From contig JAYEHK010000155.1 of the NCBI GenBank assembly GCA_034659475.1, positions 7,321 to 71,320 of the forward strand: a DNA stretch of 64,000 bases, read 5' to 3'. Origin of the DNA: JAYEHK01 sp034659475 (GTDB lineage Bacteria; Bacillota; Syntrophomonadia; Syntrophomonadales; Syntrophomonadaceae). Shown in pieces: positions 9,388-16,207 of the stretch (position 1 is its first letter; every line of letters starts with the position of its first letter). The notes beneath the pieces were generated by a model. That model did not search any database. It was not told the origin of the DNA and was given only the letters and a program-made list of their open reading frames with translations. The position numbers and the translations under genes are program-made.

Positions 9388-10656
9388 ATGTTGGATTATA
9401 TAAGGTCTCTTCTTGCCTTTGTTTTCGCTATCAGTGTGATGTATATGCTCTTGGATTGTAAAATGAAACATAAGAGAACCCCCTATCTGTTGGGGTTTTA
9501 CGTAACTGTCGTGCTAATTTGTGATGCGCTTATTTTACAAAAATGCGGGTATACATATTTTATGGGACTATATCCCCTTCTTGTCCACTTTCCTGTATTT
9601 TTAGCATTTGTGTTTGTATCAAAGTTCAAACCCATCAAGGTATTTTTTGTTCTTTTGACACTCGTCGCTTTAACCACGTCGTTTTCTTTGGTTGGACTTA
9701 TTATTTCATATTTTTTTGACTCCAGCAGAGAAGTCGTGAACATTGTTTGCTATATCATGTATCTACCCATAGGGTTTATTATTTACAAGTATATCCGTCC
9801 GTCATTTCTTTATATGATGCGTAACACAGATAAAGGTTGGTTAGGATTTTGCATTATACCGCTTTCATACTCTGTGCTTATTTATTCTATCGGAATGTAT
9901 AATTTGGACAAGGTGAGCATTGGACCCAATGTAAAGGATGCTGTGCTGCTCTTTATTTTGGTTTTTTCAGCTTATTTTCTGATTCTACGTTTGTTCAAAC
10001 AAACCAGAGAACAGCTTACCCTGCAAAACGAACAGAATATATCACAAATGCAATTAGCCGCAGCACAGATACATTTGGAATCATTACAAGAATCACAAAA
10101 AAAAACGCTCATCTATCGCCACGATATGCGTCACCATCTGGATCTGATTAGCGCCTATCTTACGGACAATAACCATGCAGCAGCACAAAACTATATTACA
10201 GAGGTCGAAGAAACCATTGAAGCCGCTACGGTTGAAACGTATTGCAACAATTACTCGGTTAACTTGATTCTGTCTTCGTGTATTGCGAAGGCCAGGAATG
10301 AACAAATTGCCGTTGAAACCCAAATCGATCTCCCAGAGAAGAACGCCGTAGCCAATATGGACCTTTGCATGATTTTGGCCAATGCCATTGAAAATGGTAT
10401 CAACGCATGCAAGTGTATTCCCCGTATAAACGACAGAACCTTGAAAATCGTCTGCAAAACCAAAAACGATAAGCTCCTCATACAAATCACCAATAGCTTT
10501 GCAGGTACGGTCAGCTTTGTTAACGATATGCCGGTAAGCATGGAGGAAAATCATGGCCTGGGCACGAAAAGCATTGCAGCAGTGGCTAAGAAATACAACG
10601 GAGTGTATTCCTTCACCGCCGAAGATGGAGTCTTTACGACAAGCCTTTTCCTATAG
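9388..10656 (+). CDS. AgrC-like sensor histidine kinase (GHKL ATPase)
   Basis: This is a 422-residue membrane sensor kinase. The first 200 residues form about six hydrophobic segments. A dimerisation/phosphoacceptor helix follows with Tyr-Arg-His-Asp-Met-Arg-His-His near residues 245-252, the pattern of the AgrC/ComD (HPK10) group. A GHKL ATPase domain comes next, with an N box (Ala-Asn-Ala-Ile-Glu-Asn-Gly) near residue 330 and a Gly-Leu-Gly-Thr-Lys-Ser G box near 390. The start has a good ribosome site (AGAGGT). It is paired with the LytTR regulator just upstream. Members of this group usually sense a peptide, but no agrB- or agrD-like gene is visible in this window, so the signal is unknown. 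Confidence 0.9.
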   Translation: MLDYIRSLLAFVFAISVMYMLLDCKMKHKRTPYLLGFYVTVVLICDALILQKCGYTYFMGLYPLLVHFPVFLAFVFVSKFKPIKVFFVLLTLVALTTSFSLVGLIISYFFDSSREVVNIVCYIMYLPIGFIIYKYIRPSFLYMMRNTDKGWLGFCIIPLSYSVLIYSIGMYNLDKVSIGPNVKDAVLLFILVFSAYFLILRLFKQTREQLTLQNEQNISQMQLAAAQIHLESLQESQKKTLIYRHDMRHHLDLISAYLTDNNHAAAQNYITEVEETIEAATVETYCNNYSVNLILSSCIAKARNEQIAVETQIDLPEKNAVANMDLCMILANAIENGINACKCIPRINDRTLKIVCKTKNDKLLIQITNSFAGTVSFVNDMPVSMEENHGLGTKSIAAVAKKYNGVYSFTAEDGVFTTSLFL

Positions 10657-10741
10657 CAAAAGAGAACCGCCCCTTGATAGATATAGTCATGTCTTTGGTC
10701 TAAGGATATACCCATCCTGAAAACGGTTATAAAATATGTAA

Positions 10742-10783
10742 AAAGCTGCATGTTATCGCCAAAACGGCTCTTCATGCAGCTTT
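10742..10783. terminator. Hairpin terminator between convergent genes
   Basis: An 11-bp perfect inverted repeat, AAAGCTGCATG with CATGCAGCTTT, spans a 20-base loop and is flanked by A and T runs. It lies between the sensor kinase gene (plus) and the CobL-like gene (minus) and may stop transcription from both sides. Confidence 0.65.
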
Positions 10784-10823
10784 AATATATTATCTTATGT
10801 CAGCGGTATCAACCGCAGCGTGA

Positions 10824-11735
10824 TTACGATTCTTCGACACTTCTGGCAGAGATCAGCCATGGAGCTGGGAATGGCTCCATCAAGTTTTTACTGTTAACGC
10901 GTGATACCTCTATATGGATTGCTTCCGTGCGCTCCAAACCGTTTTCCCGAAACAAAGCCGGAAGAGATGTCAGGATCTCGAAGTCCAACGTGTAGATCAC
11001 AAAATCCATGGCTGGATTGATGGCCTTCAGACTCTTTATTTCACTGCCGATCCTTGGAGAACCCACAATAAACGCAACGTCAGGCACCGGCAGCTTATCC
11101 GGGATACCGGTTTCAAGAGACTCCACGATGATTACGTTGTTGAGACCAAATTTGTCAACATTACATTTCATAGTCTCTCTATCCCTGCGGTCATATTCCA
11201 CAGCAATGACACTGCCCTCAGCAGCAATCATGGCCGCCTCCACCGCGATGCTCTCCCCCGAGATGATACATATATTATCCTGATCCCTCAGATTGAGTTT
11301 ATTCATTATAACAGCCCGAACTTCCCTGCACACATACTGAACAGATCCGCAGGAGAACCGACTGTTCTCCATACCTATATGATAATTGGTTGCAGCGTTG
11401 GGATTCAGAATCAACATTGCTGCAGAAGCATTGATCCCGCGATCTATCATGTCTGATAGCTTGTCGTGCTTGATCTCTCCGGATGGATCAGAGCCCTCAT
11501 TGTACCAGATATCGCAATCCCCCAGTTCCGCATTCCACATATCGTAGAATATTTCCGGATGTCCGGCGTCCGTAAAAACCAGCACTGCACGATTGCTCAT
11601 AATGGTCGGAATCAGGTTCTTATTCTTCCCTGTAATGTCCAGCATTTTCAGTTTTGCCAGATTGACCGGGGCGTTTTTTGAAAAATACTGGAGCCAGGAT
11701 AAAATGACCTCATTGGTAAACATCGTCTGTTCCAC
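10824..11735 (-). CDS. Degenerate CobL/CbiE-CbiT-like methyltransferase-fold protein in oxidoreductase operon
   Basis: About 303 residues. The C-terminal two thirds follow the CbiT half of CobL (precorrin-6Y methylase): a start like Arg-Ala-Val-Ile-x-Asn-Lys-Leu-Asn-Leu, a strand and loop at the SAM-binding site, then Val-Ile-Ala-Val-Glu-Tyr-Asp, Asn-Val-Asp-Lys-Phe-Gly-Leu-Asn-Asn, a Pro-Asp-Val-Ala-Phe-Ile-Val-Gly-Ser strand, and a Val-Ser-Arg segment near the end. The N-terminal third resembles only the tail of CbiE. The Asp-x-Gly-x-Gly SAM loop of true CbiT is replaced by Ile-Ser-Gly-Glu-Ser, so methyl transfer is doubtful. It is the last gene of the oxidoreductase operon (63 bases after the beta subunit), and no other cobalamin gene is present. 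I chose the GTG at 11735 (AAGGAGG eight bases upstream); a TTG lies two codons earlier. Role unknown. Confidence 0.6.
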   Translation of the reverse strand: MEQTMFTNEVILSWLQYFSKNAPVNLAKLKMLDITGKNKNLIPTIMSNRAVLVFTDAGHPEIFYDMWNAELGDCDIWYNEGSDPSGEIKHDKLSDMIDRGINASAAMLILNPNAATNYHIGMENSRFSCGSVQYVCREVRAVIMNKLNLRDQDNICIISGESIAVEAAMIAAEGSVIAVEYDRRDRETMKCNVDKFGLNNVIIVESLETGIPDKLPVPDVAFIVGSPRIGSEIKSLKAINPAMDFVIYTLDFEILTSLPALFRENGLERTEAIHIEVSRVNSKNLMEPFPAPWLISARSVEES

Positions 11736-11804
11736 AGGCAAAACCTCCTTATTACCGTTATCATACCATATTTTTTTGGATTTATTCCCAGCCTTAACTC
11801 GAGA

Positions 11805-12743
11805 CTAAGCGCCGGTGCGCTCCCGCAGACGTTCCCATTTTTGATCGACATAGCTCTGGGCTTCTTCAATCATCCACTCATTGCCCTTCTGAAACATATG
11901 GCGAAATCTGCCCTGAGGGCGGAGAAAGTCTTCCACCGGCAGCTTTTTCTTCGGTGTATAATTCAGACGCCACACACCCTTCTCTACTTCGTAAAGGGGC
12001 CAGACGCAGGTATCCACCGCCAGCTTAATGATCTCCGCAAGCTTTTCCATGGGATAGTCCCATCCGCGAGGACATGGGGACAATACGTTCAAAAAGCAAG
12101 GTCCTTCCGTATAAATGGCTTTATGAGATTTGGTATGCAGATCCTTGAAATTGCCTATAGGGGCAGTCTGGGCTACATAAGGAATATGATGAGCAACCAA
12201 AATCTCAGTCAGATCTTTTTTATTCTGTTTCTTGCCCTGCTGTACAGAACCTATCGGCGTTGTCGTCGTGCGAGCAAAAGGAGGCGTTGAAGATGAACGC
12301 TGGATTCCGGTATTCATGTAAGCCTCGTTGTCATAGCAGACGTAGACCATGTCATGCCCGCGCTCCATCGCGCCTGACAGGGATTGAAAACCTATATCAT
12401 AGGTTCCGCCATCACCTGCAAAAGTAATGAACTTAACGTTCCCATCCACCTTGCCACGGCGTTTCAAAGCGTTGTATGCTGCTTCCACTCCGGAACAGGT
12501 AGCCGCGGAGTTTTCAAAAGCAGAATGAATGTAACTGTCCATATAGGCAGTATAAGGATACATAAAGGTGGAGACCTCCAGACAACTGGTCGCATTCACC
12601 ACCACTGCCCTGTCCTCTTCATCCAGGGCACGCAGAACCCCTGATACAACAACCCCGGCGCCACATCCTGCGCAAAGCCGATGCCCTCCGGTGAGACGTA
12701 CCGGCTTTTCCACTTCCCGTTTCAGGTTATATACCGTGCTCAT
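11805..12743 (-). CDS. porB: 2-oxoacid (pyruvate-type):ferredoxin oxidoreductase, beta subunit
   Basis: 312 residues. This is the thiamine-diphosphate subunit that decarboxylates a 2-oxoacid, in complex with the alpha, gamma and delta subunits encoded just upstream. Visible features are the Cys-Ala-Gly-Cys-Gly-Ala near residue 24 and Cys-Leu-Glu near 54 (iron-sulfur ligands in this family), the ThDP motif Gly-Asp-Gly-Gly-Thr-Tyr-Asp-Ile-Gly near 110, and the Asn-Glu-Ala-Tyr-Met-Asn-Thr-Gly segment near 140 that completes the cofactor site. Length and order fit the pyruvate/2-ketoisovalerate group. The substrate is not certain: the four-subunit layout suits pyruvate (POR), but the Ile-type T-box upstream would also suit a branched-chain 2-oxoacid (VOR/IOR-like) enzyme. 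The start overlaps the alpha stop as ATGA, implying translational coupling. Confidence 0.9.
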   Translation of the reverse strand: MSTVYNLKREVEKPVRLTGGHRLCAGCGAGVVVSGVLRALDEEDRAVVVNATSCLEVSTFMYPYTAYMDSYIHSAFENSAATCSGVEAAYNALKRRGKVDGNVKFITFAGDGGTYDIGFQSLSGAMERGHDMVYVCYDNEAYMNTGIQRSSSTPPFARTTTTPIGSVQQGKKQNKKDLTEILVAHHIPYVAQTAPIGNFKDLHTKSHKAIYTEGPCFLNVLSPCPRGWDYPMEKLAEIIKLAVDTCVWPLYEVEKGVWRLNYTPKKKLPVEDFLRPQGRFRHMFQKGNEWMIEEAQSYVDQKWERLRERTGA

Positions 12744-13930
12744 GCTCTCTCCTCCTTTGACCTCTGTCCCATATGGGTATATACCGGTCCTGTCTCGCCG
12801 GTTTCAGCTATATCCGCCAACCGGTCAAAGACTTTTTCAATATCCTCGGTCTTTACATCGCGGCCGCCCAGACCGTAAACGATATTAATCAGATACGGGC
12901 GATTCTTCAGATCATACAAGGCACTGCGAGTCTCGGCAAATAACGGACCGCCATTTGCCGAAAAGCCCTCGGACTTGTCCATGACAGCTACGGCCCTAGT
13001 ACCTGCCAGCACATGGGCCAGTTCCTCACCCGGGAACGGGCGGAATACTCTGATCTTCACAAGTCCTGCCTTTACGCCATCCTCCCGCAGTTTGTCAACA
13101 GCTGCTTTGGCCGTTCCGGCACTGGATCCAATCAAAACCACTGCAAACTCGGCATCCTCCATCCGATATTCTTCAAACAGGCCATAACGCCGTCCTGAAA
13201 TCTTTTCAAAATCTGCAGCTACCTCAAGTATCCGTGCCTTGGCCGCCTTCATGGCCTCGGCCTGCATAACCTTGTGTTCCATATAATAGGGACTGATGTC
13301 GTACGGTCCTACCGCCAGCGGATTTTCCTTTTTCAGCAGATAGTTTTCAGGGTGATATTCGCCGATAAACTCACGCACTGCATCCGTCTCCAAAAGCTCG
13401 ATATTCTCTACGGCATGACTGGTAATGAAACCATCCATACAGGTCATCACCGGTAAGCGTATGCTCGCAGGCTCGCCGATAGGCATGGCCATGAGAAAAT
13501 TATCATAGGCCTCTTGATTATTTTCGGCATAGATTTGGATCCAACCGGTATCACGAGCTCCCATAGAATCGGAGTGGTCGTTGTTTATGTTAATGGGTCC
13601 TGAAAGGGCCCGGTTGACGCAGGCCAGTGCTATAGGCAGACGGCATGAAGCCGCCACGTACAAAAGCTCGTACATCAGTGCCAGTCCACAAGATGAAGTA
13701 GCGCTGATGGTTCTGGCTCCTGCAGCCTGCGCCGCAATGCACACAGACATTGAACTGTGTTCAGACTCCACGGTTACATATTCAGTATCTACCTCGCCGT
13801 CGGCCACATAATTAGCGAAGTATTCAGGGATTTCTGTGGAGGGAGTGATCGGGAACGCTCCCATGACATCAGGATTTATCTGCTTCATGGCATAAGCTAC
13901 AGCCTCGTTGCCGGAAATGCATTTGTTCAT
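12740..13930 (-). CDS. porA: 2-oxoacid (pyruvate-type):ferredoxin oxidoreductase, alpha subunit
   Basis: 396 residues. The alpha subunit contains the pyrimidine-binding domain of the thiamine enzyme. It begins Met-Asn-Lys-Cys-Ile-Ser-Gly-Asn-Glu-Ala, followed by the family's Gly-Ala-Phe-Pro-Ile-Thr-Pro-Ser-Thr-Glu near residue 25, which contacts substrate. Glu in Val-Glu-Ser-Glu-His-Ser (near 55) is the ThDP-activating acid, and a Gly-Arg/Asp-Thr-Gly-Trp-Ile-Gln segment lies near 130. The second domain includes Val-Leu-Ile-Gly-Ser-Ser-Ala-Gly-Thr. An upstream in-frame codon would add 15 residues, but the ATG at 13930 overlaps the delta-subunit stop (ATGA) and begins at the conserved N-terminus, so I chose it. 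It acts in the cytoplasm with ferredoxin as electron partner. Confidence 0.92.
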   Translation of the reverse strand: MNKCISGNEAVAYAMKQINPDVMGAFPITPSTEIPEYFANYVADGEVDTEYVTVESEHSSMSVCIAAQAAGARTISATSSCGLALMYELLYVAASCRLPIALACVNRALSGPININNDHSDSMGARDTGWIQIYAENNQEAYDNFLMAMPIGEPASIRLPVMTCMDGFITSHAVENIELLETDAVREFIGEYHPENYLLKKENPLAVGPYDISPYYMEHKVMQAEAMKAAKARILEVAADFEKISGRRYGLFEEYRMEDAEFAVVLIGSSAGTAKAAVDKLREDGVKAGLVKIRVFRPFPGEELAHVLAGTRAVAVMDKSEGFSANGGPLFAETRSALYDLKNRPYLINIVYGLGGRDVKTEDIEKVFDRLADIAETGETGPVYTHMGQRSKEERA

Positions 13931-14235
13931 TTTACCGCACCTCCAGTCACCATTGTAATCGCATTGAAGGGACACACGTTCTCACAGATGCCGCAACCCT
14001 TGCAGTGCATATAGTCGAATTCCAGACGTTTCCCGTCCTTTACTGGAATGGCGCTGTCCGGGCAAAATGGAATACAAAGCATACAGTGTTTACAGGCTTC
14101 CTCGTGAAAAATGGGCGTGTTGGTCCGCCAGGCACCCGTATTAAAATCCCTTGCGGTTCCCGGTTCATATATCTCTCCGCCGGGGGTCAGATCCTGCCAG
14201 GGAGTACGTTCATTGATATCCTTTGCATGAATCAT
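13927..14235 (-). CDS. porD: 2-oxoacid:ferredoxin oxidoreductase, delta subunit (2x[4Fe-4S])
   Basis: 102 residues. This is the ferredoxin-like subunit that passes electrons from the thiamine site to soluble ferredoxin. Two Cys-x2-Cys-x2-Cys-x3-Cys-Pro clusters are visible: Cys-Lys-His-Cys-Met-Leu-Cys near residue 51 and Cys-Lys-Gly-Cys-Gly-Ile-Cys near 79. The N-terminal 40 residues (Trp-Gln-Asp-Leu-Thr-Pro-Gly-Gly) match the POR delta subunit rather than free ferredoxins. It overlaps both neighbours by ATGA, so gamma, delta, alpha and beta are probably translated in a coupled 1:1 fashion. Confidence 0.92.
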   Translation of the reverse strand: MIHAKDINERTPWQDLTPGGEIYEPGTARDFNTGAWRTNTPIFHEEACKHCMLCIPFCPDSAIPVKDGKRLEFDYMHCKGCGICENVCPFNAITMVTGGAVK

Positions 14236-14816
14236 CCTATCTGCACCTCCTCCATGGATTTTTTCAGTGTTGCCATGTTCCCCTCGATAACCTGTGGCTT
14301 GTCTGCAAATTTATGTTGAAAGGATTCTTCTATATGCGCTAAAAAAGGCTCGGTTTCCAAAACGCCGCTCACCTTGACCACTGCGGCCAGCATAGGGGTA
14401 TTGGGAAAGTTTCGGCCCAGAATTTCTTCCGAAATACGGCGGGCATCTATGGTGCAGACTTTTCCCATCCATCCCCGCAGCCTGGGACGCATCTCGCTGG
14501 GAGAGCCGGTCGTGTTAATGATGATCGCACCGTCTTCTTTCAGTCCTCCGGTAACATCTACGCTGTCCAGCAGACTGTCATCTACCACAACCACATAGTC
14601 CGGATAGTATATATTGGAATGGATATTACAGCGTTTTTCACTAATGCGATTATAAGCCGTAATAGGGGCTCCCATACGTTCCGGTCCATACTCCGGAAAT
14701 CCCTGCACGAATTTCCCTTCTAAGCCAGCCACATCTGCCAACAGCAGACAGGCCGTCTTGGCTCCCTGTCCACCCCGGCCATGCCAGCGAATTTCTACCA
14801 TATCATTTGTTGCCAT
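14232..14816 (-). CDS. porG: 2-oxoacid:ferredoxin oxidoreductase, gamma subunit
   Basis: 194 residues. First gene of the operon. The family signature Ile-Arg-Trp-His-Gly-Arg-Gly-Gly-Gln-Gly-Ala-Lys-Thr is near residue 8, and Glu-Gly-Lys-Phe-Val-Gln-Gly-Phe-Pro-Glu-Tyr-Gly-Pro-Glu-Arg-Met-Gly-Ala-Pro near 33. Both are typical of the POR gamma domain, which binds the coenzyme A side of the reaction. The length is normal. A good ribosome site (GGAGG) precedes the ATG. It follows a T-box leader and a near-consensus promoter, so the whole operon is expected to be controlled by tRNA charging. Confidence 0.92.
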   Translation of the reverse strand: MATNDMVEIRWHGRGGQGAKTACLLLADVAGLEGKFVQGFPEYGPERMGAPITAYNRISEKRCNIHSNIYYPDYVVVVDDSLLDSVDVTGGLKEDGAIIINTTGSPSEMRPRLRGWMGKVCTIDARRISEEILGRNFPNTPMLAAVVKVSGVLETEPFLAHIEESFQHKFADKPQVIEGNMATLKKSMEEVQIG

Positions 14817-14849
14817 TGCTTCTCCCTCCAGTCATTATGATTCATAAAT

Positions 14850-14882
14850 AAAAAAGCTTCCGTCCCACAAAGGGACGAAAGC
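14850..14882 (-). terminator. Intrinsic terminator of the T-box leader
   Basis: The stem pairs 14856-14866 with 14872-14882 (minus-strand GCTTTCGTCCC with GGGACGGAAGC), with a loop of about five bases followed by TTTTTT. It competes with the T-box antiterminator. Confidence 0.85.
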
Positions 14883-15105
14883 CTGAAAGACATTCGCTAT
14901 ACCACCCACTGAATACAAGCATACTATCATATGCGTTCCCTGTGACGGGGAAAACCGTCGGAGCCTACTGGATTATATCGTTCGGTCCGCAGCTCAGGAG
15001 TGATTTTCGGGTTCAAACTACTGGTACCGGGCTTGCACCACCCCCGGCTCGCTGAAACGTTCGGCTGAAACGTACTCTCTCCGTCAATGCCTTTAAGATT
15101 TTTAA
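14850..15105 (-). ncRNA. T-box leader (tRNA-sensing riboswitch), probable Ile specifier
   Basis: Read on the minus strand, the leader has a Stem I distal part with GAGCCGG, GGTG and AAGCCCGG near 15030-15055. A specifier region follows: ATC at 15002-15004 (minus-strand reading), just before ACTCCTGAGC, the usual position for the codon that pairs with the tRNA anticodon. The antiterminator T-box core GGGTGGT is at 14901-14907 and continues as ATAGCG. A strong terminator comes next, an 11-base stem at 14856-14882 with a T run. Uncharged tRNA-Ile would stabilise the antiterminator and turn on the oxidoreductase operon. The T-box call is firm; the Ile assignment rests on specifier position and could be off by a base. 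Confidence 0.85.
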
Positions 15106-15115
15106 ATTATAAATA

Positions 15116-15144
15116 ACTATACCCACTTGACCGTGTTTTGTCAA
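15116..15144 (-). promoter_or_regulatory. Sigma-A promoter of the oxidoreductase operon
   Basis: On the minus strand, a perfect TTGACA (15139-15144), a 17-base spacer and TATAGT (15116-15121) lie just upstream of the T-box leader. Transcription should begin near 15108. Confidence 0.85.
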
Positions 15145-15393
15145 TCACTGTTTCTGATTTTCAAGTAATTACAAAATCGCAAAATACAGGAGATAGCAGG
15201 TGAACCATCTCCATATCTTTACCCTGTCTTTACAGAAAAAGAAAACCTCCCCAACCGAACTCCAAAGAGTTCAGCATATTGAAGAGGCAATGTTAATTTC
15301 TATGTAGAAATAGCCTGTACAATCACAAACTGATTTTTCCAGCTGTTTACTGTGCAAGGGAACTTCTTGACTATAATCTGTCAGTTGTTATGG

Positions 15394-15798
15394 TTAAGCA
15401 ACTAAGTCCTCGTGGCCAGCTTCTTTAAGAGCTTCAGTATATAGCTTGTAGACAGGTTTTAGATTCGGCACCAGTTTCAGCATATCGGTTACAGCGCCCT
15501 GAGTTTTTATTTTCCCCTGGAAGGTGGCCATCATTAAATTGATTTTGCCTTGCCAGAATTTGTTGAAAATATCATCGTTTTGAATTGATGTACAGTCTAT
15601 CTTGATATCTGTTGGGCCGTATATAGCCTCTATTTTCCCATATAAATTCAAGGTAATGAAAGCATCCAGGTTAGGAACACTCAGTGCAACAGCTATGTTG
15701 GCACCAGACAGTTTTTTCTTCAATTCCTGATTATTTTGTACTTTGTCCATCATTATTCTAAAAACATCATAAATCTCTTCTGCATTTTTATACGCCAT
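15394..15798 (-). CDS. SCP2 sterol-binding-domain protein
   Basis: 134 residues. A small cytoplasmic protein whose pattern matches the SCP2 lipid-binding fold: an N-terminal helix, then Ala-Val-Ala-Leu-Ser-Val, Ile-Thr-Leu-Asn-Leu-Tyr-Gly, an Ile-Asp-Cys-Thr strand, Phe-x-x-Phe-Trp-Gln-Gly-Lys-Ile-Asn near residue 88, and Gln-Gly-Lys-Ile-Lys-Thr-Gln-Gly near 100, followed by C-terminal helices. I chose the ATG at 15798 because GGAGT lies seven bases upstream; an upstream GTG overlaps that site. It stands alone, upstream of the oxidoreductase operon but with its own downstream gap. The ligand is unknown; similar proteins accompany fatty-acid and aromatic metabolism genes. Confidence 0.75.
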   Translation of the reverse strand: MAYKNAEEIYDVFRIMMDKVQNNQELKKKLSGANIAVALSVPNLDAFITLNLYGKIEAIYGPTDIKIDCTSIQNDDIFNKFWQGKINLMMATFQGKIKTQGAVTDMLKLVPNLKPVYKLYTEALKEAGHEDLVA

Positions 15799-15949
15799 GT
15801 TAAACACTCCTTATTTTTTTGTTTTATATTCATTTCGCAAATTGCAAATAAGTTCTAGCGAACGATTTTGGTGCACCTGTTAGATATAATTTAATATCAT
15901 TTTGTGTTCCTTGTAAAATTAGTTATTCTTAATATTATAATAAGTAGGG

Positions 15950-16115
15950 ACCTATACCAGCGCCAACAGAGAATGTCTCCACTGTCACGCAATGTCCCTT
16001 TTTCACCCTTGCTACTATTCCTCGATTAACCTCAAAATGAGATGCAATATGACGGATTGATAAACTGTAGTTATTTCGTAGTTTGTTAATAATCTCGTTT
16101 CTTAATCCAGCATTA
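15950..16115 (-). pseudogene. Remnant of a REP-associated tyrosine (IS200-like) transposase
   Basis: About 55 codons are readable on the minus strand before a TAA. They contain Leu-Arg-Asn-Asn-Tyr-Ser-Leu-Ser-Ile-Arg-His-Ile-Ala, then Val-Asn-Arg-Gly-Ile-Val-Ala-Arg-Val. This resembles the C-terminal helix-turn-helix of REP-associated tyrosine transposases (Leu-Ser-Ile-Arg-Gln-Ile then Ser-Arg). The catalytic HUH and Tyr part is not present in the upstream sequence I can read. The rest of 15808-16207 has no gene that I can support. Confidence 0.45.
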
Positions 16116-16207
16116 TTCTCTATACAAAATAGTTCAGTATGTAGCTTTTATTAAGCAGAATCCTGGATTTCTAATAGAATTAAGCCAGAATGCACCGCCC
16201 GATTTTT

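Noticed and set aside
10824..11735. Cobalamin biosynthesis gene cluster
   Set aside because: Only one CobL/CbiT-like gene is present, with an altered SAM loop, and its neighbours are oxidoreductase subunits.
15950..16115. A functional small DNA-binding protein gene
   Set aside because: The readable stretch lacks a convincing start and ribosome site and matches only the tail of a transposase, so a remnant is more likely.
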